This document shows, piece by piece, positions 35,508 to 43,752 of a DNA stretch of 64,000 nt. The notes beneath the pieces were generated by a model. That model saw only the letters and a list, made by a program, of their open reading frames with translations. It was not told where the DNA came from and did not search any database. Origin of the DNA: Croceibacterium soli (GTDB lineage: Bacteria; Pseudomonadota; Alphaproteobacteria; Sphingomonadales; Sphingomonadaceae). The position numbers and the translations under genes were made by a program. How positions within the stretch are numbered: the stretch's first letter is position 1; each line of letters begins with the position of its first letter. The DNA lies in the NCBI RefSeq assembly GCF_009828065.1, contig NZ_WTYK01000001.1, positions 310,001 to 374,000 on the forward strand, written 5' to 3'.

Positions 35508-37181
35508 ATGCTCCGATATGCCTGCGGCCCGCTTGCCGCTCTCGCGCTCGCCTCCTGCACCACCGTACCCGCGCCTACTGCCGGACCGGCCGCCGTGCCG
35601 CCGATCTCGGTCGAATCGCTGAAGGAGATGACCCGCACCCTCTCCTCCGATGCGTTCGAGGGCCGCGAGCCCGGCACGCCCGGCGAGGAGAAGACCCTCG
35701 CCTACCTGGTGGAGAAATTCGCCGAAGCCGGGCTGCAGCCGGGCAACAACGGTAGCTGGTTCCAGGACGTGCCGCTGGTCGAGATCACCGGCAAGAACCT
35801 CGCCCCGCTGACCGTCTCCATACCCAACGCCGCCGCGCCGCTGGCCTTGCAGCCGAGCAGCGACTGGGTCGGCGTGACCTACCGCGAACAGCCGCGGACC
35901 GAACTGAAGGACAGCGAGCTGGTCTTCGTGGGCTACGGCATCGTCGCGCCGGAGAAAGGCTGGAACGACTACGAAGGGATCGACATGCGCGGCAAAACCG
36001 CCGTCATCCTCGTCAACGATCCCGACTATCGCAGCGAAGGTCTCGACGGTCCGTTCAACGGCCGGGCGATGACCTACTACGGGCGCTGGACCTACAAGTA
36101 TGAGGAGGCCGCCCGCCAGGGCGCCGCAGGCGCGCTGATCGTGCACGACAGCTTCCCCGCCTCCTACGGCTGGAACGTCGTCGAAAGCTCCTGGACGGGC
36201 CCCCAGGCCTATGCCCAGCGGCCGAACGGCGGGGCCGACCAGACGCTGGTCAACGGCTGGGTGCAGAAGGCGGCGGCCGAACAGATCGTCGCGGCGGCCG
36301 GGCAGGACCTTGCCGCGCTTTCGGCGGCGGCGGAGCGGAAGGGCTTCAAGCCGGTCCCCCTCGGGCTCAAGGTCTCGACCAGTTTCGATAACGATATCCG
36401 CAAGTTCGCTTCGAAGAACGTCATCGGCGTGCTGCCGGGCAGCGAGCGGCCCGGCGAATACGTGCTGCACACCGCGCACTGGGATCACCTCGGCCGCTGC
36501 ACGCCGAATGCCGAAGGTGACGACATCTGCAACGGCGCGATCGACAACGCCACCGGCACCGCCGCGCTCGTCGCCCTGGCCGACGCGCATAGGCGGGCAG
36601 GCCCGACGGCACGCTCGCTGGTGTTCCTCGCCGTGACGGCGGAGGAGTCGGGGCTCCTCGGCTCTGAGTATTACGGCGCCAACCCGGTCTTCCCGCTGGA
36701 GCAGACGGTCGGCGGGCTCAACATGGACGCCCTCTCCCTCGCCGGCCCGGCGCGCGACGTGACCGTGATCGGCGGCGGCAAGAGCGAGCTCGACGCATAC
36801 CTCGATCGCGCGCTCGCGCGGGTTGGCCGCACCGCCACGCCAGACCCGGCGCCGCAGGCCGGCTACTACTACCGCTCCGACCATTTCAGCTTCGCCAAGC
36901 GCGGGGTGCCGATGTTCTATCTCGACAGCGGGGAGGACCTGGTCGAAGGGGGCCGCGAAGCCGGCGCGGCCTGGGCGGCGATGTACCGCGACGAGATGTA
37001 CCACGGGCCGGACGACGAATACGATCCGAACTGGGACTGGCGCGGGGTCGCGGAAGACCTCGAGCTGTTCTACCTGCTCGGCCGCGAGATGGCCGAGACC
37101 GATGACTGGCCGAACTGGCTGCCGGGTGACGAGTTCCGCCGCATCCGCGACGAACGCTGCGCCGCGCCTGGAGGATGCTGA
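35508..37181 (+). CDS. M28 family zinc peptidase, predicted lipoprotein
   Basis: The 557-residue protein has a lipoprotein signal (LAALALASC, Cys17). A PA (protease-associated) domain occupies roughly residues 115-270, then the M28 catalytic domain: HTAHWDHLG, GAIDNATGT, TAEESGLLGSEYY (catalytic and ligand glutamates), GLNMDALS and YRSDHFSFA supply the five zinc ligands. Such enzymes are periplasmic or outer-membrane aminopeptidases. The ATG at 35508 is preceded by GGAAAGGA at good distance; an ATG at 35475 would place extra basic residues before the signal. It is divergent from glnE and precedes the agmatine-deiminase-type gene by four bases. Confidence 0.93.
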   Translation: MLRYACGPLAALALASCTTVPAPTAGPAAVPPISVESLKEMTRTLSSDAFEGREPGTPGEEKTLAYLVEKFAEAGLQPGNNGSWFQDVPLVEITGKNLAPLTVSIPNAAAPLALQPSSDWVGVTYREQPRTELKDSELVFVGYGIVAPEKGWNDYEGIDMRGKTAVILVNDPDYRSEGLDGPFNGRAMTYYGRWTYKYEEAARQGAAGALIVHDSFPASYGWNVVESSWTGPQAYAQRPNGGADQTLVNGWVQKAAAEQIVAAAGQDLAALSAAAERKGFKPVPLGLKVSTSFDNDIRKFASKNVIGVLPGSERPGEYVLHTAHWDHLGRCTPNAEGDDICNGAIDNATGTAALVALADAHRRAGPTARSLVFLAVTAEESGLLGSEYYGANPVFPLEQTVGGLNMDALSLAGPARDVTVIGGGKSELDAYLDRALARVGRTATPDPAPQAGYYYRSDHFSFAKRGVPMFYLDSGEDLVEGGREAGAAWAAMYRDEMYHGPDDEYDPNWDWRGVAEDLELFYLLGREMAETDDWPNWLPGDEFRRIRDERCAAPGGC

Positions 37182-37185
37182 ACCG

Positions 37186-38181
37186 ATGAACACCCCGCTG
37201 CCGATGCCCGCCGAATTCGCGGAGCAGGAATGGATCTGGATCGGCTTCCCACACCGCGCCGACTTGTGGGAGGAGTTCACCCTTCCCGCGCAGGAGCAGA
37301 TTGCCGCTTACGCCAATGCTGTCGCCGAAACCGGCCAGCAGGTGCGGCTGGTGGTGCACGACGCCGCCAACGAGATGCGTGCGCGGCAGCTGGTGACCGG
37401 GTCTGTGGTGATCGAGCGGCACCCTTACGGCGATATCTGGCTGCGCGACACGGGGCCGCTGGCGCTGTTCGACCAAGCCGGCCGGCGCTTCGCTCGCCAG
37501 TTCCGTTTCAACGGCTGGGGCGGCAAGTACGACGACATGGAAGGCGACCAGGAAGTCGGCCGGTCCCTCGCTGCGGCCGGTGGGCTGCCGGTCGAGCAGT
37601 CGGACTGGGTGCTGGAGGGCGGCGCGATCGACAGCGACGGCACGGGCTTGGTGGTCACCACAGAGCAGTGCCTGCTCAATCCGAACCGCAACCCCGATCT
37701 CTCGAAAGCGGATATCGAAGCGCGGCTGCGGAGCGAGCTCGGGTTCGAGCGGATCCTGTGGCTCGGCGAAGGCCTCGCTTGCGATCACACCGACGGGCAC
37801 GTGGACAACCTGGCGCGGTTCGTCGGCCCGGGCGAGCTGGCGATCCCGCTGGCGACCGGCCCCGACGACCCCAACGCCGCGATCTACGAGGACGCCCGCG
37901 CCCGCGCGCGCGACTTCGGCGTGTCGGTGCGCGACGTGCCTTCGCCCGGGCGTATCGAGGCGGCCGACCTGGTGGAGCCGGCGAGCTACATGAACTTCAC
38001 GATCTGCAACGACGTGGTCGTGGTGCCGACTTACGGCACGATACACGACGCCGACGGGGTTGCCGCCATCGGGGACCTGTTCCCCGGCCGGGCCGTGGTG
38101 GGCGTGCCTGCCGATGCGGTGCTGTCGGGCGGCGGCAGCTTCCACTGCGCCAGCCAGCACGTGCCGAAAGCGCCGCGTTAG
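37186..38181 (+). CDS. Agmatine deiminase / peptidyl-arginine deiminase family protein
   Basis: The 331-residue protein has the guanidine-group deiminase fold: GDIWLRDTGP (substrate aspartate, near residue 83), WVLEGGAID, the catalytic histidine in HTDGHVDN and the nucleophilic cysteine in GGGSFHCASQHVP near the C-terminus. Agmatine deiminase makes N-carbamoylputrescine from agmatine; E. coli-type AguA is about 360 residues. The product could alternatively act on free or peptide arginine. It begins four bases after the M28 peptidase stop with GGAGG upstream, so both genes are cotranscribed, a pairing that would fit peptide and arginine use. Confidence 0.87.
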   Translation: MNTPLPMPAEFAEQEWIWIGFPHRADLWEEFTLPAQEQIAAYANAVAETGQQVRLVVHDAANEMRARQLVTGSVVIERHPYGDIWLRDTGPLALFDQAGRRFARQFRFNGWGGKYDDMEGDQEVGRSLAAAGGLPVEQSDWVLEGGAIDSDGTGLVVTTEQCLLNPNRNPDLSKADIEARLRSELGFERILWLGEGLACDHTDGHVDNLARFVGPGELAIPLATGPDDPNAAIYEDARARARDFGVSVRDVPSPGRIEAADLVEPASYMNFTICNDVVVVPTYGTIHDADGVAAIGDLFPGRAVVGVPADAVLSGGGSFHCASQHVPKAPR

Positions 38182-38215
38182 GGTTTCGTTAGCCCTTCGG
38201 GCGGAGAATGGCCGC

Positions 38216-38338
38216 ATGACGCGCATTCCCGCCAGATCCCGGCAACTGACCGGCCGCCTGACGGAAGCCGCGCGTGTGGCGATCGTCACGGCCTTCGCGC
38301 TGGTCCTGATCGCCGCCGGGCAGGCGCTTCCTTTCTAA
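38216..38338 (+). CDS. Possible 40-residue single-pass membrane protein
   Basis: A short frame starts with ATG 38216, preceded by GGAG about nine bases upstream, 35 bp after the deiminase gene. The product has a basic N-terminus (MTRIPARSRQLTGRL) and a hydrophobic helix (ARVAIVTAFALVLIAAG), ending QALPF. Positive-inside topology is plausible. I do not know a family for it, and its reality rests on the ribosome site and the coherent membrane-protein composition only. Confidence 0.45.
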   Translation: MTRIPARSRQLTGRLTEAARVAIVTAFALVLIAAGQALPF

Positions 38339-38347
38339 TCCGCGACA

Positions 38348-38371
38348 AATCCTCGCCGGAGGGGGAGGATT
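38348..38371. repeat. Family A repeat remnant (one terminal hairpin)
   Basis: AATCCTCGCCGG followed by AGGGGGAGGATT matches the fused ends of the family A element with the inner part missing. It lies between convergent genes just past the thrS stop. Confidence 0.65.
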
Positions 38372-38384
38372 GGGGATCAGTCCG

Positions 38385-40379
38385 CTACCGCTGATCCGGC
38401 GGCGTCGCCTCCACCTTCAGGAAAGCGATCGCCTCGTCCAGCGAGACGAACTTCTGTTGCTGCTCGCCCAGGGTGCGGATGGCGACGGTGCCTTCCTCGG
38501 CCTCGCGCTTGCCGACCACCAGCAGGTGCGGGACTTTCGCCACCGAGTGCTCGCGAACCTTGTAGTTGATCTTCTCGTTCCGCAGGTCCGCCTCGGCGCG
38601 AATGCCGGCCGCGCGCAGCTTCGCCAGCGCCTCGTTGGCATAGTCGTCGGCGTCGGACACGATCGTCGCGACCACCGCCTGCACCGGCGCCAGCCACACC
38701 GGCAGCTTGCCGGCGAAGTGCTCGATCAGGATGCCGATGAAGCGCTCATAGGAGCCGAAGATCGCCCGGTGGAGCATCAGCGGGCGGTGGCGTTCGCCGT
38801 CTTCGCCGACATAGCTCGCGTCGAGCCGCTCGGGCAGCACGCGGTCCGACTGGATCGTGCCGACCTGCCAGGTGCGGCCGATCGCGTCGGTGAGATGCCA
38901 TTCGAGCTTGGGGGCGTAGAACGCGCCTTCGCCGGGAAGCTCCTCCCAGCCGTACTCCTCCGTGGCGAGGCCCGCTTCGATGACGGCGGCGCGCAGCTCC
39001 GCCTCGGCCTGGTCCCACTGCGCGTCGGTGCCGAAGCGCTTCTCCGGCCGCAGCGCGAGCTTGATCGAGTAGGTGAAGCCGAAATCGCCGTAGATCCGGT
39101 CTGCCAGTTCGCAGAACGCGCGCACTTCGGCGACGATCTGGTCCTCGCGGCAGAAGATGTGCGCATCGTCCTGCGTGAACTGGCGCACGCGCATCAGGCC
39201 GTGGAGCGCGCCGTGCGGCTCGTTGCGGTGGCAGCAGCCGTTCTCGTAAAGCCGCAGCGGCAGGTCGCGGTAGGACTTGATGCCGTGCTTGAACACCAGC
39301 ACGTGCGCCGGGCAGTTCATCGGCTTGAGCGCCATCCACTCGGCGCCGTCGGAGACCAGCGGGCCTTCATCCTCGGTGTTCGGCACTTCGTCGGGAATGA
39401 CGAACATGTTCTCGCGGTACTTGCCCCAGTGCCCGGACTGCTCCCACTGGCGCGCGTCCATCACTTGCGGCGTCTTGATCTCGCGATAGCCGGCGGCGTC
39501 AATCGCCCGGCGCATGTAGGCCTCCAGCTCGCGCCAGATCACATAGCCCTTGGGGTGCCAGAAGACCGAGCCGTGCGCCACGTCCTGCAGGTGGAACAGA
39601 TCCATCTCGCGGCCCAGCTTGCGGTGGTCGCGCTTGGCGGCCTCTTCCAGGCGGACGAGGTGCTCGCTGAGCTGCTTCTTGTTGAGCCAACCGGTTCCGT
39701 AGATGCGGCTGAGCATTGCGTTCTTCTGGTCGCCGCGCCAATAGGCGCCGGACACGCGGGTCAGCTTGAACGCTTGCGGATCGAGCTTGCCGGTGCTGGC
39801 CAGATGCGGGCCGCGGCAGAGGTCAAGCCAGCCTTCGCCGGAATGGTAGACCGTCAGCGGCTCGTCGCCTGGAAGCTCGGCAGCCCACTCGGCCTTGAAC
39901 GTCTCGCCCCGTTCCTTGAACCAGGCGATCAGCCGGTCGCGGTCCCACTCCTCGCGGCGGAGCGGTTTGTCGGCGGCGATGATCTCGCGCATCTTCGCCT
40001 CGATGACCGGCAGGTCCTCCTCGGTGAAGGGACCGCGGGCGCCGGGGGCGAAGTCGTAGTAGAACCCGTCCTCGGTCGCCGGACCGAAGGTGATCTGCGT
40101 GTCCGGCCAGAGCATCTGGACCGCTTCGGCCAGCACGTGGGCATAGTCGTGGCGGACCAGCTCGAGCGCGTCGGCTTCGTCTCGCGCGGTGATCAGCGCG
40201 AGCTCGGCATCGCCTTCGAACGGGCGCATGATGTCGCGCACTTCGCCGTCGACCCGCGCGGCGAGCGCCGCCTTGGCGAGCCCCGGGCCGATCGCCGCGG
40301 CCACATCCGCCGGGGTCGATCCCGCGGGCATCTCGCGCACGGAACCATCGGGCAGGCTGATCTTGAGCAATTCGGTCAT
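38385..40379 (-). CDS. thrS: Threonine--tRNA ligase
   Basis: The 664-residue class II synthetase charges tRNA-Thr. The N-terminal TGS domain ([20 protein letters not shown]), the editing SAD domain with [12 protein letters not shown] (H-x3-H), the catalytic zinc cysteine in [11 protein letters not shown], motif 2 [17 protein letters not shown] and motif 3 [13 protein letters not shown] are all present, as is the C-terminal anticodon domain. The 665-bp upstream region contains a threonine-rich leader peptide and alternative hairpins, indicating attenuation control by threonyl-tRNA supply. Confidence 0.97.
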   Translation of the reverse strand: MTELLKISLPDGSVREMPAGSTPADVAAAIGPGLAKAALAARVDGEVRDIMRPFEGDAELALITARDEADALELVRHDYAHVLAEAVQMLWPDTQITFGPATEDGFYYDFAPGARGPFTEEDLPVIEAKMREIIAADKPLRREEWDRDRLIAWFKERGETFKAEWAAELPGDEPLTVYHSGEGWLDLCRGPHLASTGKLDPQAFKLTRVSGAYWRGDQKNAMLSRIYGTGWLNKKQLSEHLVRLEEAAKRDHRKLGREMDLFHLQDVAHGSVFWHPKGYVIWRELEAYMRRAIDAAGYREIKTPQVMDARQWEQSGHWGKYRENMFVIPDEVPNTEDEGPLVSDGAEWMALKPMNCPAHVLVFKHGIKSYRDLPLRLYENGCCHRNEPHGALHGLMRVRQFTQDDAHIFCREDQIVAEVRAFCELADRIYGDFGFTYSIKLALRPEKRFGTDAQWDQAEAELRAAVIEAGLATEEYGWEELPGEGAFYAPKLEWHLTDAIGRTWQVGTIQSDRVLPERLDASYVGEDGERHRPLMLHRAIFGSYERFIGILIEHFAGKLPVWLAPVQAVVATIVSDADDYANEALAKLRAAGIRAEADLRNEKINYKVREHSVAKVPHLLVVGKREAEEGTVAIRTLGEQQQKFVSLDEAIAFLKVEATPPDQR

Positions 40380-40400
40380 CGTCGGTCCGTCACATCTGTT

Positions 40401-40492
40401 CGGCGGGGCCTTGGCACAAGGCGCGGCCCGCCGGAAGGGGCGGCTTGGAAGGGGAACCGGTTTCGGGAGGAAGCCGCGCCACCCGAAACCGG
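40401..40492 (-). promoter_or_regulatory. Candidate thrS leader hairpins (attenuator-like)
   Basis: Between the leader peptide stop and the thrS start the transcript can form an 11-bp perfect hairpin (40482-40492 with 40457-40467, CCGGTTTCGGG arms, 14-nt loop). Its loop contains GCGGCTT (40471-40477), which can pair instead with AAGCCGC (40440-40446), so the two structures compete. A third GC-rich hairpin (40401-40433, CGGCGGG / CCCGCCG ends with inner GCCTT / AAGGC) sits just upstream of thrS. No U-tract follows it, so it may act on transcription without a classic terminator or on translation. Confidence 0.55.
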
Positions 40493-40508
40493 GCGGCGGC
40501 GGCCAGCG

Positions 40509-40577
40509 TCAACGCGCGGCCGACCGCCCCCGGAGCACCGGGGTGGTGGTAGTCGTCGCGGTGAGCTTCGTAGCCAT
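40509..40577 (-). CDS. Threonine-rich leader peptide of thrS
   Basis: A 22-codon frame on the thrS strand reads MATKLTATTTTTPVLR and continues GRSAAR before TGA. Seven of 22 residues are threonine and five are consecutive (ACG ACT ACC ACC ACC). It lies 129 bp upstream of thrS, with AGAGAG about seven bases before the ATG. Leader peptides rich in the cognate amino acid regulate amino-acid operons and some tRNA synthetase genes by ribosome stalling; this arrangement and the alternative hairpins directly after the frame strongly suggest the same for thrS. It is too short for routine gene calling. Confidence 0.7.
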   Translation of the reverse strand: MATKLTATTTTTPVLRGRSAAR

Positions 40578-40702
40578 GGACGGCTCTCTAGCAGAGGCAG
40601 GTTGGCGAGTCACTAACGGGCGAACGGCTTCGCTCAGCGCGCCCGGGCTGCTGATGCGCTAGAATAAATCATCTCCAGCAAGGGGAGGATTCGGAGTGAC
40701 TA

Positions 40703-40838
40703 AATCCTCCCCCTCTGGGGGAGGTGGCGCCGGCCAAAAGCCGGTGACGGAGGGGGCTTGGCCTGGACGAACCGGTGAGCCAGGCCACTCCCCCTCCGTC
40801 ATCGCTACGCGATGCCACCTCCCCCAGAGGGGGAGGAT
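40703..40838. repeat. Intergenic palindromic element, family A
   Basis: This is a full copy with AATCCTCCCCCTCTGGGGG at the left and the inverse at the right. The central stem is GGCCTGG / CCAGGCC around ACGAACCGGTGAG. It is followed 19 bp later by a second full copy. Confidence 0.85.
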
Positions 40839-40857
40839 CTTTCTGAGCGCCTCTTCA

Positions 40858-40998
40858 AATCCTCCCCGGGACGGGGAGGGGGACCGCCCGCGAAGCGGGT
40901 GGTGGAGGGGGCGCGTGGCCTGGACGAACGGCTGGTCCAGGCCGCGGCCCCCCTCCGTCAGCCCTGCGTGCTGCCAGCTCCCCGTCCCGGGGAGGATT
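40858..40998. repeat. Intergenic palindromic element, family A, variant ends
   Basis: The ends here are AATCCTCCCCGGGACGGGGAG and its inverse, so the terminal loop differs from the CTCTG type while stems and the central GGCCTGGACGAACGGCTGG part are kept. A further terminal remnant lies at 41022-41045 and overlaps the last base of the lptA stop codon. Confidence 0.85.
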
Positions 40999-41021
40999 TT
41001 GGCTGAGCGTTCAAGCAATCC

Positions 41022-41045
41022 AATCCTTCCCCGGAGGGGGAGGAT
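41022..41045. repeat. Family A repeat remnant at the lptA stop
   Basis: AATCCTTCCCCGG followed by AGGGGGAGGAT reproduces the two ends of the family A element without its middle. It abuts the tandem full copies and ends inside the lptA stop codon. Confidence 0.7.
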
Positions 41046-41650
41046 CAGTCCCGATCCGGGACCGAGAAGCTGCCGCTGACGCGGCCGCTGGTGCCGCCCG
41101 GCGCAGTGCCGCCGCGGCCGTCGACGCTGGAGACGCCGCTGTTGAGGTCCATCACCAGGCGCCCGCCGTTCAGCGTGTCGCTGCCCCGGCGCAGGGCGAC
41201 GCCGCCGGACAGGATGATCACCCGCCGGTTGAAGTCGTAGACGGCTGCGGAGCCGCTCGCCCGCTCGGCACCGCGGACGACGGTGACGCCGCCGGTGGCG
41301 TCGATCCGCTGGATGCTCAGGCTGCCCGTGTCGGTATAAGCGACCGTGGTGCGTCCGGCCGTCAGCCGCATGTCGCCCTGGTCGATGACCACGTCACCCG
41401 AGAGCACGACGCGGTTCTGCCGGTCCTGCAGCTCGATCCGGTCCGCCGCGTAGTTGACCGGCTGGTTGGAATTGAACCCGGCGATCCCTTGCGCGCCGGC
41501 TTGCGAGCCGAGCGCCAGCGCGCCGATCGTTCCGGCGATGGCGCCGGCGGCGAGCCCGCGGAGGGCAAGACGGGACAAGGAGGATCGGCTACGCATCGCA
41601 GGGGTGACTAGCCGCTTGCGGCGGGCGGGGGAAGCTGTCTCGGCAGTCAT
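41045..41650 (-). CDS. lptA: LPS transport periplasmic protein LptA (OstA domain)
   Basis: The protein of about 201 residues has an N-terminal signal-like segment (ALRGLAAGAIAGTIGALALG then SQAGA) and an OstA/LptA beta-jellyroll region: VNYAADRIELQDRQNRVVLS and VVIDQGDMRLTAGRTTVAY are the classic repeats. It would form the periplasmic bridge carrying LPS-like lipids from LptC to LptDE. The ATG at 41650 overlaps the lptC stop (ATGA); a start at 41596 would remove a basic N-terminal tail. Its stop codon adjoins a family A repeat remnant. The usual downstream lptB is not visible in this direction. Confidence 0.9.
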   Translation of the reverse strand: MTAETASPARRKRLVTPAMRSRSSLSRLALRGLAAGAIAGTIGALALGSQAGAQGIAGFNSNQPVNYAADRIELQDRQNRVVLSGDVVIDQGDMRLTAGRTTVAYTDTGSLSIQRIDATGGVTVVRGAERASGSAAVYDFNRRVIILSGGVALRRGSDTLNGGRLVMDLNSGVSSVDGRGGTAPGGTSGRVSGSFSVPDRD

Positions 41651-42294
41651 CGCGGCATCTGCAGCTTGCCGGGGGTCATGCGCAGGCGGGCGTTGCCGTC
41701 CAGCGTGACCGTACGGGCGTCGAGATCGGCGCGGAGCGAGTTGGCCGAGAACGTGCCCGCCGGGATAGCGCCCTCGACCCCGCCGCTGCCGACCAGGGCC
41801 TTGTCCTTCAGGTCCACGGCCACGCCGCTGGCGGTCATCCGGTATCCGTCGGCGGCGGTCAGCCGCACCTGGCTGTCCACCACGACCCGCTCGGTGTTGT
41901 AGTTGTAGCGCCCGACGTCGGCGGTCAGCACCGCTGGGCCTTCCGAAAGAAGAATGCGGGCGATCAGGTCGCGCATGCGCACGACCGGTTCCGTCACCGT
42001 GCGTTGGACCGCTTCCCCGGCGGAGACCGAGAACGGGCGGCCCTTGGCGTCGGCCCCGCGATAGACGGCGTTGTCCACGCGCAGGCGGTCCTCTGCGACC
42101 GAGACTTTGTTGCGGTCGAGCAGGAAGCTGACTTCGCCGCGCGGGGATAGCGGCGTGACGATCATCAGCGCGGCGATCACGCCCACGGCGGCAGGCAGCC
42201 CCACCGCCAGCCAGCGGACCATCCGGTCGAGCGACCCGCCGGGCGCGGCGAAGGCGCGGCGGCGGTCGCGAATCTGGTCGGCTTGGACGGTCAT
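41647..42294 (-). CDS. lptC: LPS export ABC transporter periplasmic protein LptC
   Basis: The 215-residue protein has one N-terminal membrane anchor (WLAVGLPAAVGVIAALMIVTPL, about residues 28-49) after a basic cytoplasmic tail and then a periplasmic beta-jellyroll (LptC/YrbK domain) with VDNAVYRGADAKGRPFSVSA and the GRYNYNTERVVVDSQVRLTA strand pair. It connects the LptBFG transporter to LptA. Gene order RNase D, lptC, lptA on one strand is usual in alphaproteobacteria. Confidence 0.92.
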   Translation of the reverse strand: MTVQADQIRDRRRAFAAPGGSLDRMVRWLAVGLPAAVGVIAALMIVTPLSPRGEVSFLLDRNKVSVAEDRLRVDNAVYRGADAKGRPFSVSAGEAVQRTVTEPVVRMRDLIARILLSEGPAVLTADVGRYNYNTERVVVDSQVRLTAADGYRMTASGVAVDLKDKALVGSGGVEGAIPAGTFSANSLRADLDARTVTLDGNARLRMTPGKLQMPR

Positions 42295-42318
42295 TCGGAC
42301 TCTTTGGCGGATCGTACC

Positions 42319-42936
42319 TTAGTCGTGGCTGAAGATATCGCGGTCGGCCCAGCCGGCGATGTCCAGCCGCGCGCGTGCAGGAAGGAAATCGAAGCAGGCC
42401 TGGGCAAGTTCCTGGCGGCCTTCGCGGCGGAGCCGTTCGACGAAGACCTGGTGAAGGCGGTGGAGATAGCGCACGTCGGAAGCGGCATAGTCCCGCTGCG
42501 CGTCGGTCAGCTCGGGCGCGCCCCAATCGCTCGACTGCTGCTGCTTGGATATGTCTTCGTTCAGCAGCTCGTTGAGCAGGTTCTTGAGGCCGTGGCGGTC
42601 GGTGTAGGTGCGCGTCAGCTTGCTGGCGATCTTGGTGCAGAACACCGGCGCTCCGACGACCCCGAGGTAGTATTCGATCGCGGCCAAGTCGAACCGGGCG
42701 AAATGGTAGAGCTTCAGCCGGGCGGGATCGGCCAGGACCGCCTTGAGGTTCGGCGCGTGGTAGGAACTGCCGACGCGGAAGCGCACGAGGTGCTCGTCGC
42801 CCCCGCCGTCGCTGACCTGCACCACGCAAAGGCGGTCGCGCGGGGTGACGAGACCCATCGTTTCGGTATCGACGGCGATCGGACCCGGGGCGAGCACGCC
42901 TGCGGGCAAGTCTTCTTCATGAAAATGTACGGCCAT
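42319..42936 (-). CDS. Ribonuclease D-type 3'-5' exonuclease
   Basis: The 205-residue protein consists of a single DEDDy exonuclease domain: IAVDTETMGL (D-x-E), HFARFDLAAI (second Asp) and YAASDVRYLHRL (Y-x3-D). It lacks the HRDC domains of full-length RNase D, so it matches the short form common in alphaproteobacteria, which trims RNA 3' ends. The ATG at 42936 is preferred to 42957 because the conserved MAVHFHEEDL start follows. It is the first gene of the lptCA transcription unit (24 bp gap) and is divergent from ung. Confidence 0.9.
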   Translation of the reverse strand: MAVHFHEEDLPAGVLAPGPIAVDTETMGLVTPRDRLCVVQVSDGGGDEHLVRFRVGSSYHAPNLKAVLADPARLKLYHFARFDLAAIEYYLGVVGAPVFCTKIASKLTRTYTDRHGLKNLLNELLNEDISKQQQSSDWGAPELTDAQRDYAASDVRYLHRLHQVFVERLRREGRQELAQACFDFLPARARLDIAGWADRDIFSHD

Positions 42937-43016
42937 GGCCACGGGCCTTAGTGACATTGGGGAAAGAGGGAAAGCCTGCGTGGAGCTGCCGCCCGCGGCG
43001 GTGTATGGCGCGGTGC

Positions 43017-43694
43017 ATGCTGGAAGCAGTCCCCGAAAGCTGGCGCGTCGCGCTTGGTCCGGTGCTGGCGCTGCCCGAGTGCGCCCGCCTGGACGAGTGG
43101 TTGCGCACGGAGGAAGGCGAAGGGCGGATGATCTACCCGCCGCGCGAGCATCGGCTCCGGGCGTTCGAGCTGACCCCGCTCGATGCGGTGAAGGTCGTGA
43201 TCCTGGGGCAGGACCCCTATCACGGGCCTGGCCAGGCGCACGGGCTGGCCTTCTCGGTGCCGGAGGGGGTGCGTATCCCGCCTTCGCTGGTGAACATCTA
43301 CAAGGAGCTGGAGAGCGACCTGGGCGTGCCCCGCCGCGCGCACGGCAATCTCGAGCATTGGGCCAGGCAGGGGGTGCTGCTGCTCAACGCCTCGCTCACC
43401 GTGGAGGCCGGGAAGGCCGGAAGCCACGCCAAGTGCGGGTGGGACGCGATCACGGACGCGGCGGTTGCCGCGGCCGCCGCGCGGGCGGAACCGAGCGTGT
43501 TCATCCTGTGGGGCAATCACGCGCGCAAGAAGGCGCTCCGGGTGCCCGAACTGGCGAACAATGGGACGCACCTGGTGCTGGCTTCACCGCACCCCAGCCC
43601 GCTGTCCGCTTACGGCGGCTTCTTCGGTTCGAAGCCGTTCAGCCAGGCGAACGCGTTCCTGGACGCGAACGGCCGCGGCGCCATCGAGTGGTAG
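43017..43694 (+). CDS. ung: Uracil-DNA glycosylase
   Basis: The 225-residue enzyme removes uracil from DNA. The catalytic water-activating motif GQDPYHGPGQAHGLAFSV is near residue 63, LLLNASLTV near 123 supplies the conserved Asn, and the DNA-intercalation loop HPSPLSAYGGF near 188 has the catalytic histidine. It is a family 1 Ung. The start at 43017 (MLEAVPESW) begins the conserved domain; an ATG at 43005 is possible. Confidence 0.95.
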   Translation: MLEAVPESWRVALGPVLALPECARLDEWLRTEEGEGRMIYPPREHRLRAFELTPLDAVKVVILGQDPYHGPGQAHGLAFSVPEGVRIPPSLVNIYKELESDLGVPRRAHGNLEHWARQGVLLLNASLTVEAGKAGSHAKCGWDAITDAAVAAAAARAEPSVFILWGNHARKKALRVPELANNGTHLVLASPHPSPLSAYGGFFGSKPFSQANAFLDANGRGAIEW

Positions 43695-43752
43695 CACTTG
43701 TTCGCCGGCCGCAACCGGTTGCAAAAGCTACGGTCCGGTGCGAGCAAGGGAC

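Larger units (their letters stand above)
40380..41044. other. 665-bp region between thrS and lptA
   Basis: The thrS-proximal 200 bp hold the leader peptide and hairpins. From about 40672 to 41044 the sequence is almost entirely family A repeat: a partial end (40672-40691), two full elements in tandem and a terminal remnant. I see no other gene. The thrS promoter should lie between about 40580 and 40660; no clear hexamers stand out. Confidence 0.7.

Noticed and set aside
40672-41045. Tandem repeats as a CRISPR array
   Set aside because: The units are about 140-bp palindromic elements without uniform short repeats or spacers, and no cas genes are near.
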